From positions 424,001 to 488,000 of the forward strand of contig NZ_AP024480.1 in assembly GCF_017347585.1 (NCBI RefSeq): DNA of 64,000 nucleotides, given 5' to 3'. This DNA is from Caldicellulosiruptor diazotrophicus (GTDB lineage Bacteria; Bacillota; Thermoanaerobacteria; Caldicellulosiruptorales; Caldicellulosiruptoraceae). How positions within the stretch are numbered: the first letter of the stretch is position 1; every line of letters starts with the position of its first letter. The notes beneath the pieces are model-generated. The model ran no database searches and was not told where the DNA came from. It saw only the letters and a list, made by a program, of their open reading frames with translations. Positions 1 through 8,176 of the stretch are shown in pieces. The translations under genes and the position numbers were made by a program.

Positions 1-1
1 T

Positions 2-595
2 GTACTGAGGTCATTAAAACTGGTAGCTATTGTTGTGATTGTTACTTTTGTGCTTGCCATTGGGGTTTCAAAAGGATGGCGTTTTTTGATAACTGCAATG
101 AAATTTTTGGGTAGCACAATGAACGTTGTTAACCTTGTAGGACTTGCGTTGTTAGGATATCATATATTAACAAACAAACCATTAGTCCCCATAAAAACAG
201 CTTTGCAAGACTATATAACCCTTCCACTTAAAATGGCAGTTTTAATTGGTAGCAGCTATGTATTTTTTACAATAGTCTACAATTTTCTAATGAGTAGATT
301 CAGGCTTTTTAAAAGTTCTTGTACATTAAATCAAGCAGGGCTGGAAGGAATGTTGATGCTACTTGTGAACTGTGTGCCTACTCTTTACCTTTTTGATAAG
401 ATGGACAAAAGGTCAAAAATTTTAGCATCTGCCCTGTGCATGACGGCAGCTTCAGCTTTAGGCCCTCAGCTTGCATTTGTGGCAACATTTGCTTATTCTC
501 ATGTTTTACCTTTTCTTTTTAATAAGTTCATGGGTGCAGTTATAGCAATTTTTGCTATATGTATTTTGAGCACAAAAGAAGGAGAGGCATTTTAG
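2..595 (+). CDS. eutH: EutH-type ethanolamine permease, 5' part outside window
   Basis: The reading frame is open from the first bases of the window and has no upstream stop, so the gene starts before base 1 and about 197 codons are seen (a GTG at 35 is only an internal codon). The C-terminal half matches the EutH family in layout: hydrophobic segments alternate with a conserved LEGML / DKMDKRSK / SALGPQL region. EutH proteins are about 360-400 residues long, so roughly half is present. The family imports ethanolamine across the membrane. No eut genes are visible downstream, so the substrate is inferred from family only. The stop codon lies in the loop of a hairpin shared with the convergent gene. 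Confidence 0.7.
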   Translation, partial: VLRSLKLVAIVVIVTFVLAIGVSKGWRFLITAMKFLGSTMNVVNLVGLALLGYHILTNKPLVPIKTALQDYITLPLKMAVLIGSSYVFFTIVYNFLMSRFRLFKSSCTLNQAGLEGMLMLLVNCVPTLYLFDKMDKRSKILASALCMTAASALGPQLAFVATFAYSHVLPFLFNKFMGAVIAIFAICILSTKEGEAF

Positions 596-604
596 CCTCT
601 CCTT
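579..604. terminator. Bidirectional terminator holding both stop codons in its loop
   Basis: A 10-bp perfect stem, AAGGAGAGGC (579-588) with GCCTCTCCTT (595-604), has a 6-base loop, ATTTTA. The plus-strand stop TAG (593-595) and the minus-strand stop TAA (592-594) both fall at the loop edge. Short T-runs follow on each strand. It probably ends both convergent transcripts. Confidence 0.6.
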
Positions 605-1480
605 TGAACTAAATTGTATTGTAGTTTTTCATCGAACGATTTGGCAGGTTGGTAGGATTTGCGTATTTTGTTGCTGGATTTGTGAACGTATATATCAAAA
701 TATTCACCGTTTACAATTTTTATAAACTGGTCAAAAGTAGTTTTTTGTGAGATTGTAAACCGCGGTATTTCATATGGGTCAGTCGAAGATGTTACATATC
801 CTTTTTTAGTAGTAAAGGCTAATTTGTAGTTAAAGAACTTTAAAACCTCTATTATTCTTTCGTCATATGCACCAAACGGATAAGCAAAATAAGGAGAATT
901 TATAAGCCTCTGATTGTTTACAAAATCAAAAATGATGTCAAGCATGTTAGCTTGAGGCAATAACGGTATTCCATTTAGTAACCTGTGCATATCATATGTG
1001 TGGGAGCCAAATTCAAATACGTCGTTATATTTAAATGTGTCTTCAAATGAAAGATACTCAAATTCATTTGAGTAATTTTTAGATATTAAAAATTTTCCAA
1101 TTACAAATATACATGATCTAAACCTATATTTTTTCAAGATAGGATATGCTAAAGTAATATTGTTTTTGTACCCGTCGTCCATTGTTATCACAACTGATTT
1201 TTTAGGCGGATTATATTCGCCTTTCAGAAATTCATATAATTCTTCCATTGTCAGTGTTTTAAAATTATTCTTATATAAATATTCCATTTGTCTTTCAAAC
1301 TCTTTAATATCTACAACTGTTGAAGAATTACATTCTTGAGCTTCTTTTTGGTCCTTTGCAAAATAGTGATACAAGTACTGGTATCTTTGTTTGCTGAGGT
1401 TGTGCAAAAACTGAGTTAGAAAAAATAAGTGTATAAATTAATATAAATACAAAAAGTGCTAAGACAAATCTAATTTTCAT
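592..1480 (-). CDS. Polysaccharide deacetylase (NodB family), signal peptide separated by a frameshift
   Basis: The catalytic part (from about 1370 down to 592) carries the NodB metal-binding motif TMDDGY, the histidine motif SHTYDMH and FAYPFGAYDERI, typical of secreted peptidoglycan or polysaccharide N-deacetylases. The open frame can begin at an ATG at 1407, but that ATG has no good ribosome site. A convincing start lies at 1480: GAAGGTG, then ATG, then a signal peptide ending NSVFA and running into QPQQTKIPVLV. That frame dies, while the other frame resumes as YHYFAKDQ. Together they spell the usual IPVLVYHYF opening of this family. The sequence near 1367-1375 therefore has a two-base loss (GTATCAC where GTATATCAC would keep frame) or one extra base. 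It is either a real frameshift or an assembly error. It converges on the EutH gene with a 4-base overlap. Confidence 0.8.
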
Positions 1481-1622
1481 TTGCGATTTCACCTTCTTTT
1501 TTGGATGAGCTTATAATGCCTCACAATTACAAGATTATAGATATATTTTGTGTGATTATTTTTAAAAGAATGTTACAAAGATTAGGTAATCTACTGCAAC
1601 AGTTGTCTTATCAAAAAAATAA

Positions 1623-1668
1623 AAAGACTGCCACCTTATTGGTTTGGTAACTTTATGTGGCAGTCTTT
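1623..1668 (-). terminator. Rho-independent terminator of the secreted-protein gene
   Basis: AAAGACTGCCAC (1623-1634) pairs with GTGGCAGTCTTT (1657-1668). Read on the minus strand, it is followed by a T-rich run (TTTTATTTTTTT). It sits 25 bases past the stop of the gene ending at 1693. Confidence 0.8.
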
Positions 1669-1692
1669 ATAGTTTCTTAATTTTACATAATT

Positions 1693-2745
1693 TTATTTAA
1701 TTTGCTGCATTTTTGAAACAAAATTTTCAATCAGTTTTAAAATACCAACAATATCTACTTGGTTTGACTGAGTTTTTAACATATTCTGAGGAATTTGAGG
1801 GAACTTCACAGCGTTTCCTGTTTGAATATTTGAAATCTCCACTCTTGACTGAATACCGCTACCGTTTGAAGGCAGATTTTTTATAATTATCTTAACAATT
1901 TTGCCTGTCTTTTCATCAATATAGAAAATAATCTTATAGTCGTCTAATTTTAATGAACTTAGCTTTTTGGAAAGATTAGTTTCTATTTGTTTAGAGATAT
2001 CAGCTGATGATAGTTTATTTACATCTATGTTTAAGGAACTTAAAGCCTTTTTCTCATCGTCAGTTAATGATTTTAGGTAGACATTTAGCATAATTTCAAG
2101 TTGAGGCAAAACAGATTTTGAAGAGTTAGATAAAAATTCTTTAACCGCAGGGTCTATTACCTTGCTGGGCAGGGTTGCACTAAGCTGCCAGCAACTTATC
2201 TTTTTTAAACCTACAGATGTTGTTGTCTTTACTGCGCTTTTTGCAATTGTAGATGACTGAGAACTAAGATAATTTAAAATGCTTTGAGATAGTTTGTTTA
2301 TAGGTTGAGTAAGAGAACTATCAATCATATTTATGCTCATCCATATATTTGTTGGTATGTTTAAAAGAGTATATTTATTATCTTTTGGGTCAAGAATATA
2401 AACATTTTGCCCGTTTAAAAAAACTGTTTGATTTATATTGTCTTTTTTGGTCTGCATATAAAGTTTTTTATTTTTTCTGTCAAAAATTACTTTGTATGAT
2501 TTTGCGTCATTAATAGTAAGATTCAGGCCATAACCAAGTGACTTTTGCCCGGATGATGAAGAAATTATGTCACAAGAAAGAGGAGAGTCAGGATTTAAGA
2601 TTTTTACAAGCTCTGTTTTGAAACTTTTTTCAAGTAAAGATGTCTGAGATTGCTGATTTGGCACACCTAAAATGTAAGATACAGATATAGAAAGTAAAAG
2701 TAAAACAACTAATAAGCTTACTAGAAGTCTTGAAAATCTCTTCAT
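1693..2745 (-). CDS. Secreted or membrane-anchored protein of unknown function
   Basis: 350 residues. An N-terminal basic-hydrophobic segment (about residues 2-27, MKRFSRLLVSLLVVLLLLS) is a signal peptide or anchor with no lipobox cysteine. The rest is Ser/Lys/Asn-rich and strand-like, with segments such as KIIFYIDEKTGKIVKIIIKN that resemble the LolA/LppX-like beta fold of clostridial outer-surface proteins. That assignment is only by feel, and I recognise no catalytic motif. The start is supported by GGAGGTG eight bases upstream. It is a single-gene transcript with its own terminator, divergent from araB. Confidence 0.75.
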   Translation of the reverse strand: MKRFSRLLVSLLVVLLLLSISVSYILGVPNQQSQTSLLEKSFKTELVKILNPDSPLSCDIISSSSGQKSLGYGLNLTINDAKSYKVIFDRKNKKLYMQTKKDNINQTVFLNGQNVYILDPKDNKYTLLNIPTNIWMSINMIDSSLTQPINKLSQSILNYLSSQSSTIAKSAVKTTTSVGLKKISCWQLSATLPSKVIDPAVKEFLSNSSKSVLPQLEIMLNVYLKSLTDDEKKALSSLNIDVNKLSSADISKQIETNLSKKLSSLKLDDYKIIFYIDEKTGKIVKIIIKNLPSNGSGIQSRVEISNIQTGNAVKFPQIPQNMLKTQSNQVDIVGILKLIENFVSKMQQIK

Positions 2746-2878
2746 TTTTTCACCTCCTAAGATAATTGACTCAGTTCTATCTTACTTATCTATTCCACTT
2801 ATTTATTATATCACTTTTGCTGAAAAATGACTATTAGTTTTGTTTTGTTAAAAACACTGAAAAATTTTTAAAGTTGAA

Positions 2879-2892
2879 TTGTCCACGTACAA
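2879..2892. promoter_or_regulatory. Possible AraR operator upstream of araB
   Basis: TTGTCCACGTACAA has TTGT/ACAA arms like the AraR site in front of araR (4790-4803), but with a 6-base rather than 4-base centre. It lies about 100 bases before the araB start. It is also nested in a weak AAGTTG...CAACTT stem followed by seven T residues, so it may instead be a small terminator or attenuator. Confidence 0.3.
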
Positions 2893-2990
2893 CTTTTTTT
2901 ATTCCTTCTCTTTTGTTCTTTTTGCATATATGCTACTATATTTTTAAAGAAACATGTATGCACAAGCAAAAGGGGAAAAGGGGGATTTTT

Positions 2991-4661
2991 ATGGCAAAGT
3001 TCAGTATAGGAATTGATTTTGGAACACAGTCAGGAAGAGCAGTGCTTGTTAATGTTGAGACAGGTGAAGAGGTTGCAACAAGTGTGAAAGAGTATACTCA
3101 TGGTGTTATGGACGAGAGCTTGCCAGATGGTACAAAACTTCCTCATGACTGGGCACTTCAACATCCACAGGATTATATAGAGGTCTTGGCAACAACCGTT
3201 CCAGATGTCTTGAAAAAAGCAGGAGTTTCAAAAGATGATGTAATTGGAATAGGCATTGACTTTACAGCCTGTACAATGCTTCCAATCAAAAAAGATGGAA
3301 CACCGCTTTGCATGATAGATAAATTCAAGTCTAATCCTCATGCCTATGTTAAGCTTTGGAAACACCATGCTGCTCAAAAATATGCAAATAGGCTAAACCA
3401 AATAGCCCAAGAAAGAGGCGAGAAGTTTTTACAAAGATATGGCGGAAAGATTTCATCCGAGTGGCTATTCCCTAAAATCATGCAGATTTTAGAGGAAGCA
3501 CCAGAGGTATATGAAGAAGCAGACAGGTTTATAGAGGCTGCTGACTGGGTTGTAATGAAGATGACAGGGGTTGAGAAGAGAAACTCTTGCACAGCAGGGT
3601 ATAAAGCTATCTGGAGCAAGAGGGAAGGATATCCTTCAAAAGAGTTTTTCAAAGCACTTCATCCAAGGCTTGAAAATGTTGTTGATGAAAAGCTATCACG
3701 CGACATATATCCTATTGGTCAGAAAGCTGGAGAGCTCACAGAAGAGATGGCAAAACTGATGGGCTTAAATCCCGGTACTGCTGTTGCAATTGCCAATGTG
3801 GATGCTCATGTGTCTGTTCCTGCTGTTGGAATTACTGATATTGGCAAGATGCTAATGATAATTGGAACATCTACATGCCACATGCTTTTGTGGAACGAAG
3901 AGAAAATGGTACCTGGTATTTGCGGATATGTTGAGGATGGAATTTTACCAGGATTTTATGGGTATGAGGCAGGTCAGAGCTGTGTTGGAGACCATTTTGA
4001 GTGGTTTGTAGAAAACTGTGTGCCACCAACATACTATGATGAAGCAAAGCGAAAAGGATTAAATATCTACCAGCTTCTCAAAGAAAAGGCAAAAGCTTTA
4101 AAGCCTGGCCAAAGTGGGCTTTTAGCGCTTGACTGGTGGAATGGTAACAGGTCAATTCTGGTTGATGCAGACCTCACTGGTATGATGCTTGGCATGACCT
4201 TAACTACAAAGCCTGAGGAGATGTATAGAGCCTTGATTGAGGCAACGGCATATGGGACAAAGATAATAATTGACAACTTCAATGAACATGGCATTGAGGT
4301 AAGAGAGCTTTATGCGTGCGGCGGAATTGCTGAAAAAGACGAGCTTTTGATGCAGATTTATGCTGATGTGACAGGGCTTGAGATAAAGGTATCAGCCTCA
4401 CCTCAGACACCGGCACTTGGTTCTGCTATGTTTGGTGCAGTTGCTGCAGGAAAAGAAAAAGGTGGTTATGACAGCATATTTGAGGCTGCAAAGAAGATGG
4501 CAAAACTAAAAGACTATTCTTACAAACCAAATCCACAAAACCACGAGATTTACAAGAAGCTTTACAAAGAATACAGGATTCTTCATGACTATTTTGGAAG
4601 GGGAACAAATGATGTGATGAAGAGACTAAAAGAGATAAAGGAAGAAGTTTCAAAGATATAG
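2991..4661 (+). CDS. araB: L-ribulokinase
   Basis: 556 residues from the ATG at 2991, preceded by AAAGGGGGA. An in-frame extension back to 2874 is rejected because it would add a non-homologous hydrophobic leader. FGGY-family sugar kinase: the N-terminal phosphate-1 motif [15 protein letters not shown] lies at about residues 6-20, the conserved [12 protein letters not shown] in the middle, and the C-terminal GYEAGQS and [12 protein letters not shown] adenosine/sugar-domain motifs follow. It phosphorylates L-ribulose to L-ribulose-5-phosphate in cytoplasmic arabinose catabolism. The length fits AraB (about 560). It is followed by araR and araD, so only isomerase araA is missing locally. Regulation by AraR is likely. 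Confidence 0.93.
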   Translation: MAKFSIGIDFGTQSGRAVLVNVETGEEVATSVKEYTHGVMDESLPDGTKLPHDWALQHPQDYIEVLATTVPDVLKKAGVSKDDVIGIGIDFTACTMLPIKKDGTPLCMIDKFKSNPHAYVKLWKHHAAQKYANRLNQIAQERGEKFLQRYGGKISSEWLFPKIMQILEEAPEVYEEADRFIEAADWVVMKMTGVEKRNSCTAGYKAIWSKREGYPSKEFFKALHPRLENVVDEKLSRDIYPIGQKAGELTEEMAKLMGLNPGTAVAIANVDAHVSVPAVGITDIGKMLMIIGTSTCHMLLWNEEKMVPGICGYVEDGILPGFYGYEAGQSCVGDHFEWFVENCVPPTYYDEAKRKGLNIYQLLKEKAKALKPGQSGLLALDWWNGNRSILVDADLTGMMLGMTLTTKPEEMYRALIEATAYGTKIIIDNFNEHGIEVRELYACGGIAEKDELLMQIYADVTGLEIKVSASPQTPALGSAMFGAVAAGKEKGGYDSIFEAAKKMAKLKDYSYKPNPQNHEIYKKLYKEYRILHDYFGRGTNDVMKRLKEIKEEVSKI

Positions 4662-4688
4662 ATCTTTAAGTCTTTTAACCATTCAAAA

Positions 4689-4735
4689 GCAGGCTGCTCT
4701 TTGAAAACTACCTTTGCTTTTTAGGGGCGGCCTGC
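4689..4735 (+). terminator. Weak hairpin after araB
   Basis: GCAGGC (4689-4694) pairs with GCCTGC (4730-4735) across a long loop that contains a T-run. There is no T-run after the stem, so termination is doubtful. It separates araB from the araR promoter. Confidence 0.3.
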
Positions 4736-4751
4736 AAGTTAAATAATGGTA

Positions 4752-4780
4752 TTGATTTAAAAATTTTAAAGTGGTATGAT
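4752..4780 (+). promoter_or_regulatory. Sigma-A promoter of araR-araD
   Basis: TTGATT (4752-4757), a 17-base spacer, then TATGAT (4775-4780). Transcription would begin near 4787. The first ATG of the open frame (4776) lies inside the -10 box, so it cannot be the translation start. Confidence 0.75.
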
Positions 4781-4789
4781 AAAAATAAA

Positions 4790-4803
4790 CTTGTATGGAC
4801 AAG
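4790..4803. promoter_or_regulatory. Probable AraR autoregulatory operator
   Basis: CTTGTATGGACAAG is a near-perfect palindrome with TTGT-N4-ACAA arms, the same arm layout as the B. subtilis AraR site core (TTGTACGTACAA). It sits at the predicted +1 of the araR promoter, where binding would block initiation. Assignment to AraR is inferred from arm sequence and position. Confidence 0.6.
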
Positions 4804-4814
4804 ATGATGATAAG

Positions 4815-5888
4815 ATGAGCAAAACCAAATATGAGATTATAAAAGATTTCATTATTGAAGGAATCAACTCTGGTAAGTTTAAAGAGGGCGAGAAGATTTA
4901 TTCAGAGAATATGCTGTCACGAAAGTTCAAAGTTTCGCGGCACACTGTAAGAAGAGCTATAATGGAGCTCGAATTTGAGGGACTTTTGGTGTCGCAGAAA
5001 GGAAGAGGCACGTTTGTTGCAAAGAAAACTGCAGACAGCTCTAAATGCATTGCAGTTTTAACGACATTTATATCTGACTACATCTTTCCCCTGATTATAA
5101 GAGGAATTGAAAAGGTGATAGCACATGAAGGGTACGGTCTTTTGCTGTTTTCGACTGACAACAGTTATGAATTTGAAAGATACCACTTGGAGAGCATAAT
5201 AAACAACCCCAACATAGACGCTGTCATAATAGAACCAACAAAAAGTGCCTTGCCTTCCAAAAATCAAGAGCTTTATAGAAAACTCATACAAAAAGACATC
5301 CCTGTGATTTTCATCAATACTATTTTAGAAGAAATTGCTCAAAACTACATAATAACCAAAGACCAGTCAGCTGTTTACAGGCTTACATGCAGCCTCATAA
5401 AAAGCGGTTGCAAAAAGCTTCTTGGCATTTTCAAAGGCGACGATTTGCAGGGGATAAAAAGATACAGTGGTTTTGAAAAAGCGTGCAGGGAGGCACAGGC
5501 AGAGTTTGATGCAATCTTTTTCACAAGTGAGGAGTATAATTTTGTTCATAACAGAGCTGCTGAAGTCATATCAAGAGAGAGATTTGATGCAGCTGTCTGT
5601 TACAATGACAAGATTGCTCTTCCTCTTTGTGTAAAGTTAAAGGAGATGGGGTTTAAGATTCCTCAAGACATTTCGGTCACAGGATATGACAATTCCCTTT
5701 TAGCAACCCTGACAGACATTAAACTGACAACTGTGGAGCACCCAAAAGAAAAACTTGGTGAGATGGCGGCAAAAGCAGCAGTTTCAATGATCAAAAAAAC
5801 ACGAAAGATTATTAAAGAAGAAATAGAATGTGACATTATATACAGAAATTCAACAAAAGGAGGATTACAGGAATGCTTGAAAGTTTAA
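4815..5888 (+). CDS. araR: Arabinose repressor, GntR/LacI hybrid
   Basis: About 357 residues from the ATG at 4815 (MSKTKYEIIKDFI). The longer frame from 4776 is ruled out because its ATG is in the -10 box. The N-terminal winged helix is GntR type, with KFKVSRHTVRRAIMELEFEG and QKGRGTFV. The C-terminal LacI-like periplasmic-binding fold senses sugar, with GYDNSLLATLTDIKLTTVEHP. This architecture and length are those of B. subtilis AraR (362). It represses arabinose genes until L-arabinose binds. Its end overlaps araD by 16 bases, so the two are cotranscribed, and an operator-like palindrome lies at its own promoter. Confidence 0.9.
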   Translation: MSKTKYEIIKDFIIEGINSGKFKEGEKIYSENMLSRKFKVSRHTVRRAIMELEFEGLLVSQKGRGTFVAKKTADSSKCIAVLTTFISDYIFPLIIRGIEKVIAHEGYGLLLFSTDNSYEFERYHLESIINNPNIDAVIIEPTKSALPSKNQELYRKLIQKDIPVIFINTILEEIAQNYIITKDQSAVYRLTCSLIKSGCKKLLGIFKGDDLQGIKRYSGFEKACREAQAEFDAIFFTSEEYNFVHNRAAEVISRERFDAAVCYNDKIALPLCVKLKEMGFKIPQDISVTGYDNSLLATLTDIKLTTVEHPKEKLGEMAAKAAVSMIKKTRKIIKEEIECDIIYRNSTKGGLQECLKV

Positions 5889-6517
5889 AAGAACTTGTTT
5901 GCAAATACAATCTTTATCTTCCGAAATTTGGTCTTGTCACATGGACCTCTGGTAATGTCTCAGCACGCGACCCTGAAACAAACCTTGTTGTTATAAAACC
6001 GTCTGGTGTTATGTATGATGATTTGACACCTGACAAAATGGTTGTTGTTGACATGGACGGAAACGTTATTGAAGGGAATTTAAAACCTTCAACAGACACA
6101 CTCACACATCTTTATGTATACAAGCACATGCCACACATAAATGCTGTTGTCCATACACATTCTAACTATGCAACGGCATTTGCAGCACTGGGCCAGCCAA
6201 TAAAAGTGTATTTGACAGCAATTGCCGATGAGTTTGGCTGTGAGATTCCATGCGGACCATATGCTCAGATTGGTGGTGAAGATATAGGCAAGGTGATAGT
6301 TGAGTATATAGGAGAAAGTCCGGCAATTCTTCTTCAAAACCATGGAGTATTTACAATAGGAAGGACTGTTGATGAGGCAGTAAAAGCGGCTGTTATGGTA
6401 GAAGATGTTGCAAAAACAGTATTTATTGCAAAGATGATGGGCGAGCCTATCGAGATTCCACCTGATGAGGTAAAAAGAGCTCATGAGAGATACGTGGCAA
6501 AATATGGACAAAAATAA
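5873..6517 (+). CDS. araD: L-ribulose-5-phosphate 4-epimerase
   Basis: 214 residues, class II aldolase family. GNVSARDP and KPSGVMYDDL form the phosphate/substrate loop. The zinc ligands are expected in HTHSNYATAF and in LLQNHGVFTIG. It converts L-ribulose-5-phosphate to D-xylulose-5-phosphate, the last arabinose-specific step before the pentose phosphate pathway. It is translationally coupled to araR (16-base overlap) with AAAGGAGGA about 10 bases upstream of its start. L-fuculose-phosphate aldolase is the alternative in this fold, but the araB and araR neighbours favour AraD. A strong terminator follows. Confidence 0.88.
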   Translation: MLESLKELVCKYNLYLPKFGLVTWTSGNVSARDPETNLVVIKPSGVMYDDLTPDKMVVVDMDGNVIEGNLKPSTDTLTHLYVYKHMPHINAVVHTHSNYATAFAALGQPIKVYLTAIADEFGCEIPCGPYAQIGGEDIGKVIVEYIGESPAILLQNHGVFTIGRTVDEAVKAAVMVEDVAKTVFIAKMMGEPIEIPPDEVKRAHERYVAKYGQK

Positions 6518-6563
6518 AAAATTACTTTTCCCCCAGCACAAGAAAGGGTTGTTAATACAACAT

Positions 6564-6604
6564 AAGGCTGCCGTTTTCAAGTGGCAGCCTTGCTTGTTTT
6601 TTTA
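6564..6604 (+). terminator. Terminator of araR-araD
   Basis: AAGGCTGCC (6564-6572) pairs with GGCAGCCTT (6583-6591), followed by GCTTGTTTTTTT. The T-tract runs into the end of the convergent citrate synthase gene (6602). Confidence 0.85.
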
Positions 6605-7966
6605 CAGTCCAAATATTCTGTTTACAACCTCTTTTAACTCTTCATCACTTATTGATGTATTTCTTCCGTTTTCATATTGACCATCTACCCATTCTTTGAC
6701 CTTCTGAACCCTTGGGTCCTTTTTGTCAACCTGAATGTCAATACCGCTGTCTTTAAAATACCTGTTTATCCAGATTACAATTCCTGCAATGCCTGAGTAT
6801 GCATCTATAATAACCTTAGGAGGCTTCCCCAGAATCTTTCCTGTATCAAATATATTGTAAATCTCTTCATCTTTCATAAGTCCATCTGCATGGATTCCTG
6901 CCCGTGTTGCGTTAAAGTTTTCACCGACAAAAGGCGTCATTGGAGGAATCTCATACCCTATTTCTTTTTTGAAATACTCAGCAATCTCAGATATCACAGC
7001 AACGTTCATGCCGTCTGCAGACCCTCTTATCTGAATATATTCCATCACCATTGCCTCTAATGGGGTGTTACCAGTTCGTTCACCTATTCCTAAAAGTGAT
7101 GTGTTTACCATTGAGGCACCATAAAGCCATGCCATTGTAGAGTTTATCACAGCCTTGTAAAAATCATTGTGCCCATGCCATTCAAGCCACTCAGATGGCA
7201 CTTCACCATAGTTGACAATACCATAGATTATTTGAGGAACGCTTCTTGGCAGAGCCACACCTGGTATTGGTGATCCAAGCCCCAGCGTATCACATGCTCT
7301 AATTTTCACAGGCATGTTTGCCTCTTTTGAAAGTTTCATAAGTTCATTAATAAATGGCAAGACAAACCCATAAAAGTCTGCACGTGTTATGTCTTCAAAA
7401 TGGCACCTTGGAATAATTCCTGCCTCTAAAGCTGCTGACACAATTTCTAAATATTGCTTCATTGCCTGGCTTCGTGTCATCTTGAGCTTCTTAAAAATGT
7501 GATAGTCCGAGCATGAAACCAAAATTCCTGTTTCCTTGATACCAAGGCTCTTTACAATCTCAAAATCCTCTTTTTTTGCGCGAATCCAAGCAGTCACCTT
7601 TGGGAAATCATAACCTTTTTCCAAACATTTTAAAACTGCTTCCTTGTCCTGCTTTGAATAGACAAAAAACTCTGTGTGAAGAATTATCCCACTTCCATTG
7701 TCAAGATCATGCAAGTAGTCATAAATTCTACAGATTTGTTCAACAGTGTAAGGTGAGCGTGATTGCTGACCGTCTCTGAAAGTAGTGTCAGTTATATAAA
7801 GTCGTTCTGGCACGTTCATGGGCACAATCCTGTGATTGAATACAAGCCTTGGCACTTCATTGTAAGGATAGATGTTTCTGAAAAGATTTGGCTCTTCAAC
7901 ATCCCTAAACTGATATTCAATCTCAAGAATATGAGTCTTTTGATTAAATTTTACATTCAAAAACAC
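6602..7966 (-). CDS. Re-citrate synthase (HMGL/isopropylmalate synthase-like)
   Basis: 454 residues. DTTFRDGQQSR (about 61-71) and the metal-binding HGHNDF mark the HMG-CoA lyase-like TIM-barrel family of isopropylmalate, homocitrate and Re-citrate synthases. The extra N-terminal stretch, PRLVFNHRIVP, the total length and a C-terminus without the LeuA regulatory domain fit the Clostridium kluyveri type Re-citrate synthase. The predicted reaction is oxaloacetate plus acetyl-CoA to citrate, feeding 2-oxoglutarate and glutamate. Homocitrate synthase is the alternative annotation. GGGAGG lies just upstream of the start, immediately after a c-di-AMP riboswitch that probably controls it. Confidence 0.8.
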   Translation of the reverse strand: MFLNVKFNQKTHILEIEYQFRDVEEPNLFRNIYPYNEVPRLVFNHRIVPMNVPERLYITDTTFRDGQQSRSPYTVEQICRIYDYLHDLDNGSGIILHTEFFVYSKQDKEAVLKCLEKGYDFPKVTAWIRAKKEDFEIVKSLGIKETGILVSCSDYHIFKKLKMTRSQAMKQYLEIVSAALEAGIIPRCHFEDITRADFYGFVLPFINELMKLSKEANMPVKIRACDTLGLGSPIPGVALPRSVPQIIYGIVNYGEVPSEWLEWHGHNDFYKAVINSTMAWLYGASMVNTSLLGIGERTGNTPLEAMVMEYIQIRGSADGMNVAVISEIAEYFKKEIGYEIPPMTPFVGENFNATRAGIHADGLMKDEEIYNIFDTGKILGKPPKVIIDAYSGIAGIVIWINRYFKDSGIDIQVDKKDPRVQKVKEWVDGQYENGRNTSISDEELKEVVNRIFGL

Positions 7967-7979
7967 AACCTCCCTTTCA

Positions 7980-8087
7980 AAGCTTCGGGGGTTAGCTGAC
8001 GGGTTCGGGCAGAAAGGGAATTTTTGCCCTACAAGGCAAGATGCCTTGATTCACCCCAAAAAAGTGGGTCCCCCCTATCCTGTGCTT
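7980..8087 (-). promoter_or_regulatory. Cyclic di-AMP riboswitch (ydaO-yuaA type)
   Basis: Read on the minus strand, the leader shows the ydaO signature in order: AGCACAGGATAGGGGGGACC, then TTGGGGTGAATC, a hairpin AAGGC...GCCTT, GTAGGGCA...TGCCC, GAACCCGTCAGCTAACCCCC and closing GAAGCT. The outer helix pairs GGGGG with CCCCC and AGC with GCT. The GGGGTGAATC and CAGCTAAC blocks are diagnostic of this class, which binds c-di-AMP. The Shine-Dalgarno sequence of the citrate synthase gene follows within four bases, which favours translational control. The variable hairpin loop contains TCCCTTTC, complementary to GAAAGGGA at the Shine-Dalgarno. Confidence 0.92.
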
Positions 8088-8176
8088 TTTACACAAGAAT
8101 TCAGCTTTTTTTGATTTTATTTTTTATTATGATTTTTATCATACCAGAAAAACAGTAGTTTGGCAAGAAAGAATGT

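Noticed and set aside
2871..2900. Terminator-like AAGTTG...CAACTT with seven T residues before araB
   Set aside because: A stem of only 6 A/T-rich pairs with a 13-base loop; no transcript needs to end here. Kept only as a possible AraR site.
2924..2933. GCATATATGC palindrome before araB
   Set aside because: A short AT-rich palindrome expected by chance.
2874..2990. N-terminal extension of the ribulokinase frame
   Set aside because: The added residues are a hydrophobic leader not expected in a cytoplasmic kinase. The ATG at 2991 has a good ribosome site.
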